Assembly: GCF_022810405.1 (NCBI RefSeq)
Contig: NZ_JALGQE010000006.1
Location: forward strand, 1 to 64,000
Reading direction: 5' to 3'
DNA from: Rhodococcus sp. ARC_M5
GTDB taxonomy: Bacteria; Actinomycetota; Actinomycetes; Mycobacteriales; Mycobacteriaceae
Length of the DNA: 64,000 bases
The translations under genes were made by a program, and so were the position numbers. A model generated the notes under the pieces. It saw nothing but the letters and a program-made list of their open reading frames with translations, was not told the DNA's origin and did not search any database. Below, piece after piece: positions 19,369 through 27,596 of this stretch (its first letter is position 1; each line of letters begins with the position of its first letter).

Positions 19369-20301
19369 GTGCCGACATCAGACGAATCGCAGAACGACAC
19401 CGCCAGTACGCAATTGCCGGGAGAGCACCGGGCAGCGCAGGGATCGACCACCCGTGAGGTGGACGTTCTGCACGAGGTTGCCGTTCGGGTCGCGACGCGA
19501 GCCGCCGAGCACGTTCGGCTCCGACGCCCGCAGGTGTTCGACGGCACGTCGAACGAGGGTGACGGCGCGGTGCAGTCCAAGAGCACACCGACCGATCCGG
19601 TGACGGTCGTGGACACCGAAACCGAGCGCGTCCTGCGCGAGTTGCTCGCGCAGCTGCGGCCGGAGGATGCGATTCTCGGGGAGGAGGAAGGCAGCGAGGA
19701 CGACTCGCTCGACGGTGTGCGGTGGGTGCTGGACCCGATCGACGGAACCGTGAACTTCATGTACGGAATCCCCGCCTACGCGGTGTCGGTTGCCGTTCAG
19801 ATCGACGGAGTCAGTGTCGCGGGGGCCGTGGTCGACGTCGCGCGTGAACTCGTCTACTCCGCTGCTCTCGGGCGCGGTGCCACGGTGCAGCGAACCGACG
19901 GAACCCGGGAGCAACTTGCGTGTTCGGGTGTCACCGACGTGTCGATGACGTTGCTGGCCACCGGATTCGGCTACGGATCACGGCGACGTGCGGTGCAGGG
20001 AGCGATCATCTCCGAACTGCTGCCCCAGGTGCGCGACATCCGCCGAATCGGGTCGGCAGCGCTCGATCTCTGCATGGTGGCGTCGGGGGCGGTCGACGCT
20101 CACTTCGAGCACGGGCTCAGTCCCTGGGACTGGGCGGCGGGCGCACTGATCGCGGCCGAGGCGGGCGCGGTGGTCAGGTTGCCCGCTGCGAACTCGACCA
20201 GCGCCCAGGGTGCTGCAACGGTAGCCATGGCCCCGGGCATCTCGGACGACTTCCTGGCCGTACTGCGCAGCGCAGGCGCTCTCGATCCGATCCCCGGCTG
20301 A
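19369..20301 (+). CDS. suhB: Inositol-1-monophosphatase family protein
   Basis: This is a roughly 310-residue Mg2+-dependent phosphatase. The metal site is evident as GEEEGS (Glu), [12 protein letters not shown] (Asp-Pro-Ile-Asp) and the C-terminal [14 protein letters not shown] (Asp). It likely produces free myo-inositol for phosphatidylinositol and mycothiol synthesis, the role proposed for Rv2701c SuhB. The GTG at 19369 is the preferred start; the frame is open to 19219, so an alternative start remains possible. It is divergent from ppgK. Confidence 0.92.
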   Translation: MPTSDESQNDTASTQLPGEHRAAQGSTTREVDVLHEVAVRVATRAAEHVRLRRPQVFDGTSNEGDGAVQSKSTPTDPVTVVDTETERVLRELLAQLRPEDAILGEEEGSEDDSLDGVRWVLDPIDGTVNFMYGIPAYAVSVAVQIDGVSVAGAVVDVARELVYSAALGRGATVQRTDGTREQLACSGVTDVSMTLLATGFGYGSRRRAVQGAIISELLPQVRDIRRIGSAALDLCMVASGAVDAHFEHGLSPWDWAAGALIAAEAGAVVRLPAANSTSAQGAATVAMAPGISDDFLAVLRSAGALDPIPG

Positions 20302-20316
20302 CGCGACGACACGACC

Positions 20317-20997
20317 TCAGCAGCGTGACTCGCGTGCCGCCGAGAGCAGGTCGGCATCGAGCGGCGCAGGCTCGGCCCCGGGTGCAGCACTCGCAAGAGT
20401 GCGCAGCACTTCCTCGGCGTCGTCGTTCGGCTGGATCTCGCTGAAGTAGGTGCCCAACGCCAGATCGACCGAGTCGTCGGTGCGGGCGTCTTCGATGAGC
20501 TCGGCGCAGGGTGCGACCAGCCACACCGCGCTGGCGGCAGCCGAACCGGCGGCACCGAAGCGGATCTGGCCCTGGCACTGCATGTTCTGGTCTACGTAGA
20601 CCGGATCGTTGCCGACCTGGACGTCCGGTGCGCTCGCGAAGCCGTAGTCGATCAGTTGGGCGGCGACGAGGGCGGCCTGTCCGCGCTCACCGTTGGCGTT
20701 GAACACACGCACCTTGGACGCGGACAGTGCGGCGGGCTGGACGTCGAGCAACGTCGTCGGATCCACTTCCCCGCCGAGCGGCACCGGCTGCGTGCCGTCG
20801 GTCGCAGCGGTGGTGGTGGGCGCATTGCATTCGGCGGTTGCCGAGGTGGCCTCGGAGGTGGTGAACACCTTGACCCACACGATCACTCCGAGCAGAGCAA
20901 GCACGGTGAAGACCGCGATGATGGGGAACGCTCGGCGTCGACAGAACGGACGACCTCGGCCGTCGACCGAATGGCCTTCGGTGATCAGAGAAACCAC
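20317..20997 (-). CDS. cei: Envelope integrity protein Cei (LytR_C domain)
   Basis: This 226-residue membrane-anchored protein has a short basic N-terminus, one transmembrane helix (about 24-44, IIAVFTVLALLGVIVWVKVF) and an extracytoplasmic LytR_C-type domain starting near SKVRVFNANGERGQAALVAAQL. Several cysteines (CNAPTT, QCQGQ, PCAEL, ESRC) probably form disulfides outside. It corresponds to Rv2700, for which cell-envelope integrity and virulence roles have been described. The start is the GTG at 20997. Confidence 0.88.
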   Translation of the reverse strand: MVSLITEGHSVDGRGRPFCRRRAFPIIAVFTVLALLGVIVWVKVFTTSEATSATAECNAPTTTAATDGTQPVPLGGEVDPTTLLDVQPAALSASKVRVFNANGERGQAALVAAQLIDYGFASAPDVQVGNDPVYVDQNMQCQGQIRFGAAGSAAASAVWLVAPCAELIEDARTDDSVDLALGTYFSEIQPNDDAEEVLRTLASAAPGAEPAPLDADLLSAARESRC

Positions 20998-21542
20998 GAT
21001 TGATCTTCGCCTTTCCGTCGGCACACGCCGAGACCGGTCCACAGAGTCGGTTCACACCGACGCGGTGCCTACTGTAGATGCCCGCGCTGCCCGAGGACGG
21101 CACACTCGGCCCGACCCTCCTCGATCGGCGTGCGCAGCGACTGTTTCACCGCGCGAAACCGGCGTCGAGATGCCTTCTGTGGGTCGCGGAATGAAGCCGC
21201 TCGTCCCGGTGTTGTGCGGCGTGCACACAGGTAATGGACTCATCGGCGGTTCGGTTTCAACTTTGTCACCGGCTTCGGCTATTGTCTGGCGGCCGCGGTG
21301 CTTCAAGAATCGGACGCCGGTGCATCATCGATCAGGTGAGCGAGGTCTCGATCGGGTTTCAACCGGCGAGTTCTGGGAACTACCCGGTGTAGTTTCGGGC
21401 ACCGCGCGACGACGAACGATTTCGAACAGATACGAACATCGGTGGGAGCGAGCAAGTGCCCTCTTCACAGCCGACGGCCACAAGCCGACCACATCGGCAG
21501 CTTCCACCACACACACGCACGAAGATGAGGGGTACGAGAACA
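20998..21542. other. 545-bp divergent intergenic region without recognisable gene
   Basis: This is the only gap over 300 bases. Short open frames inside it have no recognisable protein features. It must contain the divergent promoters of cei and the DUF4193 gene. A TACAGT hexamer on the minus strand at 21076-21071 is a possible -10 for cei. I found no riboswitch, repeat or RNA gene. Confidence 0.5.
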
Positions 21543-21845
21543 ATGGCAACCGACTACGACGCACCGAGAAGAACAGAATCCGACGACGTGTCGGAGGACT
21601 CGCTCGAAGAACTGAAGGCCCGACGCAACGAGGCCCAGTCGGCCGTCGTCGACGTGGACGAGTCCGACACCGCGGAGTCGTTCGAGCTTCCGGGCGCTGA
21701 CCTGTCCGGCGAGGAGCTCTCGGTACGAGTGGTTCCCAAGCAGGCCGACGAATTCACGTGTTCGAGCTGCTTCCTGGTCCATCACCGCAGCCGACTGGCC
21801 AGCGACGCCAACGGCGTACTGATGTGCCGCGACTGCGCGGCGTGA
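21543..21845 (+). CDS. DUF4193 family zinc-ribbon protein
   Basis: This 100-residue acidic protein starts at the ATG at 21543 behind GAGGGG. Its C-terminus holds two cysteine pairs, FTCSSCFLVHH and LMCRDCAA, forming a likely zinc ribbon. It matches the highly conserved DUF4193 family, counterpart of the similarly sized Rv2699c. The family is nearly universal in actinobacteria but uncharacterised; the zinc ribbon suggests binding to RNA polymerase or nucleic acid (inference). Confidence 0.9.
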   Translation: MATDYDAPRRTESDDVSEDSLEELKARRNEAQSAVVDVDESDTAESFELPGADLSGEELSVRVVPKQADEFTCSSCFLVHHRSRLASDANGVLMCRDCAA

Positions 21846-21925
21846 CCTTTTTCGCACAGGCCTGATCGAGTAGCTCGGGTCTGTGCAGATCAGGACTGCG
21901 CAGATAGGAGCGGACTGTCGGGGGT

Positions 21926-22480
21926 TCAGCGCGCTTCGACGCCGTGCGCGGTCAGTACCGCCAAGAGCTCCTCGGGCCGTTTGGTGCTGACCAGCCAATA
22001 CGGCGTCGGGTCGTCCGGATCGTCGAGGACGACGATCACCATCTGCTTCACCCAGGTGCGGTGCTGCACGAAGGCCAAGGGATCGAGTTGCCTTCCCAGC
22101 GCCGCACTTTTTGCTGTCGCGGGTACGACGGCCGCCTTGGCTGCGACGTCGAGCGGCAGATGTGCCTTTCCGACACGCAGCTCGGCACCGGTCGAGCCTG
22201 CATCGGCGACCACCTCGACGCGCAGCCTGCTGAAGGCGAACAGAGCCCATGCGATCAGCGGGAGCAACAGGACGTAGGGGAGCCACGCTCGGATTCCCGG
22301 AGCGCCCATGTGGATCTCTGCGGCGAGCAACACCGCCACGGCCGCGCCCGCTGCCCACCACCAGATCGGCACCCACAGCCGCTCGGAATAGTGCACCGTT
22401 CCGGCGGGTGCCGGTGATCCGGTGCGGGCAGTGGAGTCGCCGGATTCCGACGCGTGTTCGGCCTGTCGATCTGCAGTCAC
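21926..22480 (-). CDS. DUF3093 family membrane protein
   Basis: This 184-residue protein starts at the GTG at 22480. Two transmembrane helices lie at about 36-56 ([20 protein letters not shown]) and 64-82 ([19 protein letters not shown]), with a cytoplasmic C-terminal domain containing the conserved [14 protein letters not shown]. It matches DUF3093, the Rv2698 counterpart, and is divergent from dut. Function is unknown. Confidence 0.85.
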   Translation of the reverse strand: MTADRQAEHASESGDSTARTGSPAPAGTVHYSERLWVPIWWWAAGAAVAVLLAAEIHMGAPGIRAWLPYVLLLPLIAWALFAFSRLRVEVVADAGSTGAELRVGKAHLPLDVAAKAAVVPATAKSAALGRQLDPLAFVQHRTWVKQMVIVVLDDPDDPTPYWLVSTKRPEELLAVLTAHGVEAR

Positions 22481-22538
22481 GAGCTCCAGGGTAGTCGCCA
22501 CACCGACGGGGGAGCGGGCCCGCGTAGTCTCGGTCGAC

Positions 22539-23069
22539 GTGAGCGACGAAGTCACCGAGTCCGGCACCGAGCCGTCCGACCCCAGATTCCCGACCCTGCC
22601 GTGGCCTACGGATCCGGTGTCCGAAGTTCGAGTACGCCGACTCGATCGGGACCTACCGGTACCCGCACGTGCGCACGAAGGTGATGCAGGCGTCGATCTG
22701 CGCATCACGGCTCCGGTCACGATCGAGCCTGGTCAGCGAGTCCTGGTGGGGACCGGAATAGCGATCGCACTCCCGCTCGGAACCGTCGGGCTGGTGCATC
22801 CGCGCTCCGGGTTGGCGGCCAAGTCGGGACTCTCCGTGGTCAATACCCCTGGAACCATCGATGCCGGATACCGGGGCGAGATCAAGGTTTGCCTGATCAA
22901 TCACGATCTGCACACCCCGATCGTGCTCGAGCGTGGCGACCGCGTCGCTCAGCTGATCGTGCAGCGAGTCGAACTGGTGACGTTCGTCGAGGTCGACGAG
23001 CTGGACGACACCGTTCGCGGGGCCGGTGGTCATGGTTCGACCGGCGGGCATGCAAGTCTGAACCAGTGA
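22539..23069 (+). CDS. dut: Deoxyuridine 5'-triphosphate nucleotidohydrolase
   Basis: dUTPase hydrolyses dUTP to dUMP and pyrophosphate, keeping uracil out of DNA and feeding thymidylate synthesis. All five trimeric dUTPase motifs are visible: [33 protein letters not shown] with the catalytic Asp and Tyr, RGDRVAQL, and the C-terminal arm [11 protein letters not shown]. From the GTG at 22539 it is 176 residues, about 20 longer at the N-terminus than mycobacterial Dut; a start nearer the conserved core cannot be excluded. Confidence 0.95.
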   Translation: MSDEVTESGTEPSDPRFPTLPWPTDPVSEVRVRRLDRDLPVPARAHEGDAGVDLRITAPVTIEPGQRVLVGTGIAIALPLGTVGLVHPRSGLAAKSGLSVVNTPGTIDAGYRGEIKVCLINHDLHTPIVLERGDRVAQLIVQRVELVTFVEVDELDDTVRGAGGHGSTGGHASLNQ

Positions 23070-23133
23070 GTTCCGCCACGACGTCGGCCGTCGGCAGGCA
23101 CAGTGGAAACAACCGAGAAGAAGAGAGCTGAAC

Positions 23134-23982
23134 ATGTTCGGACGGCGTAAGAAGAACGACGCCGGCAGTGCCTCCGCGCCCGGTGTGGAGCCATTCGTCG
23201 ACGGTGTCGAAGACGAAGACGAGGACGTCGATGGCGAGGCCGCAACGACGGCCGCCGACGGGCCCCACGATCTCGAGGACCTCGACGACGATCGCGAGAC
23301 CGTCGCCAAGACCAGACTCGACCTCGGTTCGGTGTTGATTCCGCTGCCGGAGGGCGGTCAACTCCAGGTCGAGATGTCGCAAGCAGGTACCCCGCAGGCA
23401 GTGCACATCGTGACGCAGTTCGGACGCATCACCATCGCTGCCTACGCGGCACCGAAATCCCCTGGTCAATGGCGCGAGGTTGCTGCCGACCTGGCGACGT
23501 CGTTGCGCAACGACAAGGCCGAGACCACAGTGGAGACGGGTCCGTGGGGCCGCGAACTGCTCGGCGTCACGGTCAACGCGGACCTGCGCTTCATCGGAGT
23601 CGACGGCTATCGCTGGATGGTCCGCTGCGTTCTGGCCGGCCCCTCGGGTGCCGTGGGTGAGGGCCAACCTCTCGTTCGACTGGCGCACACGATTCTTCGC
23701 CAGACCGTGGTGGACCGGGGTACCGACCCACATCCGGTGCGCACCCCGCTACCGGTGGTGTTGCCGCAGGTGCTGGCGGAGCAGCTTGCTGCGGCAGCAC
23801 AGCAGCAAGCTGCCGCTCAGCAGACTGCAACGCAACAGGCGGCTCAGCCCGAGGCTGCGGTTCCGTCTGTAGAACCTGTTGCGCCGCAACAGGATTCGGT
23901 TTCGCAATCCACCGCCGCCGAGCGTGATCGTGCGCCGCGTCGGGGTGCGTCGGGATCGGCGATTCAGCAGCTGGGCGGTTGA
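23134..23982 (+). CDS. DUF3710 family protein
   Basis: This 282-residue soluble protein starts at an ATG behind GAAGAGAG. It has a strongly acidic segment (about 20-57), a globular DUF3710 core (about 60-215, including TQFGRITIAAYAAPKSPGQW and YRWMVRCVLAGPSG) and a low-complexity Gln/Ala tail. It is the Rv2696c counterpart, probably co-transcribed with dut 64 bases upstream. The last 19 bases overlap the convergent hydrolase gene. Function is unknown. Confidence 0.87.
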   Translation: MFGRRKKNDAGSASAPGVEPFVDGVEDEDEDVDGEAATTAADGPHDLEDLDDDRETVAKTRLDLGSVLIPLPEGGQLQVEMSQAGTPQAVHIVTQFGRITIAAYAAPKSPGQWREVAADLATSLRNDKAETTVETGPWGRELLGVTVNADLRFIGVDGYRWMVRCVLAGPSGAVGEGQPLVRLAHTILRQTVVDRGTDPHPVRTPLPVVLPQVLAEQLAAAAQQQAAAQQTATQQAAQPEAAVPSVEPVAPQQDSVSQSTAAERDRAPRRGASGSAIQQLGG

Positions 23983-24686
23983 GTAGACCGCCTGTCGAGA
24001 CCGTCGACGGCGGCCCGGCCGAGGCATCCCGGGTCGCGCCCGATGTCGTCCAGGGTCACCGTACGCAGCTCGCAGTTCGGTAGCGCCCGCGTCCACTGTC
24101 GAGCTACCTCGATCGGATGGACCGCGTCGTCCACTGCGCCCACGACGATGGCAGGGAGCTCGATCCGAGCGAGTTCATCGGGTTCGAGGCTGCGATGGCG
24201 AGCCGCTTCGTCCAGCGCGTCGGGAAGGGCGGGCCACTGGGCCGCCCAGGACCTCCGCAGAGTGCGCGCGAGCCACGGCGGGCTCGACGCCGCCATTGCC
24301 GCAATGACCGCGTCGAGTCCTTGTTCACGCAACGACCTGGCGGTGAATTCCGCGCTCAGGGCAGCAGAGGAACCGGTCGGGTCGCCGGTCCACGCCGGCA
24401 GCGCGAGCGCAAGGGCCGTGGTGTTCGATGCGTGGTCGGCAGCCCATCGAACCGCGACGGCTGCGCCGAGGGATATCCCCGCGACCACGATGCGTCCGTG
24501 TCGATCCGCCGCGTCGTCGAGGGCGGACAGGTAGCTCTGCACCACATCGGCCGGGTCGGGTTCGACCGCGATGGTGGTCAATCCCACACTGTCGAATGCT
24601 GCCGAGAACGCGTCGGCGGCGAACCGGGCGTCGGACCCCGTCCCCGGTAGAACGATCGCGGTACGGGTGTCGAATCGGCTGTGCAC
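23964..24686 (-). CDS. Alpha/beta-fold hydrolase
   Basis: This is a 240-residue hydrolase from the GTG at 24686; the GTG at 24701 is an alternative. The nucleophile elbow GISLG is present in IVVAGISLGAAVAVRWA near residue 76, with the acid in VGAVDDAVHPIEVARQW and a plausible late histidine. An oxyanion-type TGTGSD-like segment follows the first strand (IVLPGTGSDARF). It corresponds to Rv2695, of unknown substrate. The upstream extension of this frame across 24700-25600 is spurious because it crosses a repeat and runs antisense to two real genes. Confidence 0.82.
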   Translation of the reverse strand: MHSRFDTRTAIVLPGTGSDARFAADAFSAAFDSVGLTTIAVEPDPADVVQSYLSALDDAADRHGRIVVAGISLGAAVAVRWAADHASNTTALALALPAWTGDPTGSSAALSAEFTARSLREQGLDAVIAAMAASSPPWLARTLRRSWAAQWPALPDALDEAARHRSLEPDELARIELPAIVVGAVDDAVHPIEVARQWTRALPNCELRTVTLDDIGRDPGCLGRAAVDGLDRRSTQPPSC

Positions 24687-24820
24687 GACACGATTGTGCA
24701 CGCCTGCCGACACCGCGTCGGCACTGGTTGGCCAGCGTGACACTTCGGGTCTACAGTGGCGAAGTACCCACCCTGACGCGGGAAACCCCCACGTCGCCGC
24801 AACTGCTCCGCCGGGAGTGC

Positions 24821-24922
24821 AGCCTGCGGAACGACCCATACCGCGGGCTCGTGCAGCCTGCGGAACGACCCATACTGCGGGCTCGTGGAGCCCGCGGAAC
24901 GACCCCCATACCGCTGGAGCGC
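24821..24922. repeat. Three tandem copies of a 34-bp repeat (dispersed repeat family, site 1)
   Basis: Three units begin at 24821, 24855 and 24889 with AGCCTGCGGAACGACCCATA or a close variant, followed by a CCGCGGGCTCGTG-like spacer. The third unit is diverged (AGCCCGCGG, CCCCCATACC). The region is intergenic, directly before the OB-fold gene. The core is shared with sites at 32501 and 39921. Confidence 0.9.
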
Positions 24923-24925
24923 ACC

Positions 24926-25303
24926 ATGGCACCCGCTGCCGCAGGATACTTTCGCCGCCTGACGCGAAAGTTGACAGAGGACATCGATCAACTCGATGCC
25001 GAGGAGATGGCCGAAACCTCCGAAGCCTCGGGGGCTCGGCGCGCGTGCGACTGCTCGCGCGGCGAGGAAGTGACGATGTTCGGTCGGTTGCGCAGCGTCG
25101 AAGCCTGTTCGAGGGCGGCCAATGCCAATATCGAGGCCGAGTTCTTCGACGGCACCGACACGGTGACGCTGCTCTGGATCGGACGTCGCAAGATCGCGGG
25201 AATCGAGCCCGGCAAGACTCTGCTCGTTCGCGGACGCGTCGGCGAACGCGACGGACGCAAGATCGTCTACAACCCTTACTACGAACTGCGCGACGACAGC
25301 TGA
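24926..25303 (+). CDS. OB-fold nucleic-acid-binding domain protein
   Basis: This is a 125-residue protein from the ATG at 24926. The N-terminal third is helical and charged (RRLTRKLTEDIDQLDAEE); residues about 50-120 form an OB-fold-like barrel (VTMFGRLRSVEACS, VTLLWIGRRKIAGIEPGKTLLVRGRVGERDGRKIVYNPYYELR) resembling the tRNA_anti/RecG OB domain. It is the Rv2694c counterpart. Nucleic-acid binding is inferred from the fold. The tandem repeat ends four bases before its start codon, so the repeat may contain its Shine-Dalgarno or promoter. Confidence 0.85.
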   Translation: MAPAAAGYFRRLTRKLTEDIDQLDAEEMAETSEASGARRACDCSRGEEVTMFGRLRSVEACSRAANANIEAEFFDGTDTVTLLWIGRRKIAGIEPGKTLLVRGRVGERDGRKIVYNPYYELRDDS

Positions 25304-25331
25304 TCGTCGCCGGTATGGCACTCTCGTTGTC

Positions 25332-26072
25332 GTGACCAACAGCGACGATTCCGTGCCGCCCCCGCCGACGTCGAACACGCCGGAACCCGCGCCCGACGCG
25401 TCGGCCACGGCCGAGAAGGTGGCTCCCACCGTCCTCGAGCAGCTCGGCGGATTGAGCGGGCTCGCCTACTCGACGCTGCCCGTTCTCGTGTTCGTTCCGG
25501 TGAACAGCTACGCAAATCTCGCCGCCGCTCTGTGGGCCGCTCTTGGCGTCGCTGCTGCGGTATTGGTGTGGCGACTGGTTCGTCGTAGTCCCATCCAACC
25601 CGCCATCTCGGGGTTCTTCGGGGTGGGTATCTGTGCGTTCATCGCGTATCGGACGGGGGATGCCAAGGGCTACTTCCTTTTCGGCATCTACACCTCGCTG
25701 GTCTACGGCGCTGCGTTCGTGTTGTCGGTGCTTGCACGCTGGCCGCTGGTCGGCATCATCTGGGGATACCTCAACGGCAAGGGAACGTCGTGGCGTGGCA
25801 ACCGGACGGCCGTGCGCTACTACGACGTGGCCACCATCGCCTGGGCGTCGGTGTTCGGTGCCCGGTACATCGTGCAGTCACAGCTCTACGACTCCGACCA
25901 GACGGGCTGGCTCGCCGTTGCCCGCATCGGGATGGGTTGGCCACTGACTGGAGTGGCGCTCCTGGTCACACTCTGGGCGGTGCGTTCGGCCGATCGCGCG
26001 CTCGACGCGACATCGACCGCGGACCGGGGCGTCGAGCAGCTGCCCTCAGATCAGGCCGACCGCGGCGCGTAG
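25332..26072 (+). CDS. DUF3159 family integral membrane protein
   Basis: This 246-residue protein starts at GTG, 29 bases after the OB-fold gene, and has about six predicted transmembrane segments between residues 40 and 220. The conserved DUF3159 stretch EQLGGLSGLAYSTLPVLVFV lies near residue 37, and WRGNRTAVRYYDVATIAWA and ARIGMGWPLTGVALLVTLWAV follow. It is the Rv2693c counterpart. Its last 27 bases overlap the 3' end of the convergent TrkA gene. Function is unknown. Confidence 0.87.
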   Translation: MTNSDDSVPPPPTSNTPEPAPDASATAEKVAPTVLEQLGGLSGLAYSTLPVLVFVPVNSYANLAAALWAALGVAAAVLVWRLVRRSPIQPAISGFFGVGICAFIAYRTGDAKGYFLFGIYTSLVYGAAFVLSVLARWPLVGIIWGYLNGKGTSWRGNRTAVRYYDVATIAWASVFGARYIVQSQLYDSDQTGWLAVARIGMGWPLTGVALLVTLWAVRSADRALDATSTADRGVEQLPSDQADRGA

Positions 26073-26705
26073 TTCGTTCTCCACCTCTTTCGATGCGACG
26101 AATAGCAGTTCGTCGCCACCTTCGAGTGGATCGTCGTGCTGCGGAACGATCACGCGGCCGCCGCGCAGAATCGTCACCAATGCTGCGTCCCTGGGCAGTT
26201 GGAGCTTGCGGACCGGCTTACCCGCGAGAGGAGTGTTCTCCGGCAGTGTGATCTCGACGAGGTTGGCCTGGCCTTTGCGGAACGTCATCAAGTGCACGAG
26301 ATCGCCCACTGAGACAGCTTCTTCGACCAGTGATGCGAGCATGCGCGGCGTCGACACTGCGACATCGACGCCCCAGGCAGCGTCGAACAGCCATTCGTTG
26401 CGCGGATCGTTGACTCGGGCGACCACGCGGTTGACACCGAACTCGGTCTTGGCCAGCAGGCTGAGCACGAGATTGGCCTTGTCGTCGCCGGTGGCAGCGA
26501 TCACCACATCGTAATTTTCGAGGTGGGCGGCTTCGAGCAGACTCAGCTCGCACGCGTCGGCGAGCACCCATTCCGCTTCCGGGATGGCGGCCTGATCGAC
26601 GTGGTCGAGTTTGCGTTCGAGGAGCATCACATCGTGTTCGCTGCGGATCAACTCGCGTGCGATGGATCTGCCGACTGCGCCGGCTCCGGCGATGGCGACT
26701 TTCAT
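26046..26705 (-). CDS. ceoC: TrkA-type K+ uptake regulator (RCK_N/RCK_C), CeoC
   Basis: This 219-residue cytoplasmic protein has an N-terminal Rossmann RCK domain with GAGAVGRSIA (residues 7-16) and ATGDDKANL, and a C-terminal RCK_C domain from about residue 140 (ANLVEITLPENTPLAGKPVRKLQLP). TrkA proteins bind NAD(H)/ATP and gate K+ permeases. It is the partner of ceoB just upstream on the same strand (49-base gap) and corresponds to Rv2692. The start is the ATG at 26705. Confidence 0.93.
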   Translation of the reverse strand: MKVAIAGAGAVGRSIARELIRSEHDVMLLERKLDHVDQAAIPEAEWVLADACELSLLEAAHLENYDVVIAATGDDKANLVLSLLAKTEFGVNRVVARVNDPRNEWLFDAAWGVDVAVSTPRMLASLVEEAVSVGDLVHLMTFRKGQANLVEITLPENTPLAGKPVRKLQLPRDAALVTILRGGRVIVPQHDDPLEGGDELLFVASKEVENELRAAVGLI

Positions 26706-26754
26706 GGCTTCCCGTTCGGGTCGATGGGGGAGGTGGGGAACGTGCGCGCGGGCA

Positions 26755-27420
26755 TCAGTTGTCCGAGGGCGGAGCGTTGCCCGCCAGCGCAATGGCTTCG
26801 GCGACGGTGCCCGAGACCGCGGCGACGTACACCTCGTCACCGGCTTGGATGACGGTGCGCTTGTCCGGTAACAGTCCGCCGCCGAATCGGATGACGAACG
26901 CGGCCCGCGAGTTGGTGGCTTCTTCGAGTACCGAGAGCTTCTTGCCGATCCAGGCGTCGTGGAAGTCGAGCAGGACGACGGCGACGCTGCCCGACGGATC
27001 GCGCCACTTCGTCGTGGGGTCGTCGCGCAGCAGGTTGTGCAGAAATCGATCGGTGGCCCAGGGCACGGTGGCGACCGTCGGGATGCCGAGCCGCTCGTAG
27101 ACGGCGGCGCGTTTGGCGTCGTAAATCCGCGCGACCACTTTGTCGACGCCGAACGTCTCGCGTGCGACGCGGGCGGAGATGATGTTCGAGTTGTCGCCGG
27201 ACGATACGGCCGCGAATGCCTCGGCCTTCTCGATTCCCGCGCTCACCAACACATCTCGGTCGAATCCCATGCCGATCACGCGATGCCCGCTGAAGTCGGG
27301 ATCGAGACGTAGAAATGACGTTTCGTCGCGGTCGATTATCGCAACCTCGTGGCCGATGCGCTCGAGGGCACCGGCCAGCGATGCGCCGACACGGCCGCAT
27401 CCCATCACAACTACGTACAA
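26755..27420 (-). CDS. ceoB: TrkA-type K+ uptake regulator (RCK_N/RCK_C), CeoB
   Basis: This 221-residue RCK protein starts at a TTG (27420) behind GGAG, reproducing the family N-terminus LYVVVMGCGRVGASLA; the longer frame to 27573 has no support. The nucleotide motif is GCGRVG (residues 7-12) with IDRD at the end of strand 2. The C-terminal RCK_C domain begins near 140. It corresponds to Rv2691. It is the first gene of the ceoB-ceoC unit and divergent from the APC permease, a natural arrangement for a K+ transporter and its gating subunits. Confidence 0.92.
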   Translation of the reverse strand: MYVVVMGCGRVGASLAGALERIGHEVAIIDRDETSFLRLDPDFSGHRVIGMGFDRDVLVSAGIEKAEAFAAVSSGDNSNIISARVARETFGVDKVVARIYDAKRAAVYERLGIPTVATVPWATDRFLHNLLRDDPTTKWRDPSGSVAVVLLDFHDAWIGKKLSVLEEATNSRAAFVIRFGGGLLPDKRTVIQAGDEVYVAAVSGTVAEAIALAGNAPPSDN

Positions 27421-27596
27421 CGTCCAGCTCCGTCCCGATCTCGATTGTCGACGACACTGTCGACCGACACTGCCACGATGGGCATACGTGCACCAACGTA
27501 TCGGGCATTCGTCGTCGCATCGACCCAGGGTGCGCTCCGACCCCTTTGCGATGCGTGGTTGAGACGTCTGCACACCGACGGCCTACGCTTCTGTGC

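Noticed and set aside
16952-19603. Open frame of 883 codons on the plus strand across sigA and ppgK
   Set aside because: It is exactly antisense to two unmistakable genes, and its translation is Leu/Val/Arg/Gly-biased without any domain. Such frames are expected opposite high-GC genes.
21250-21300. sigma-70 promoter TTGTCA ... TATTGT near 21262-21284
   Set aside because: The hexamers are only 11 bases apart, well below the 16-18 required.
24700-25598. Long N-terminal extension of the alpha/beta hydrolase on the minus strand
   Set aside because: It runs antisense to the OB-fold and DUF3159 genes and through the tandem repeat. The conserved hydrolase N-terminus starts at 24686.
27421-27596. 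ydaO/c-di-AMP riboswitch before the KimA-like permease
   Set aside because: I searched the short leader by eye because kimA (ydaO) gave that riboswitch its name, but none of its conserved blocks is present and the region is too short.
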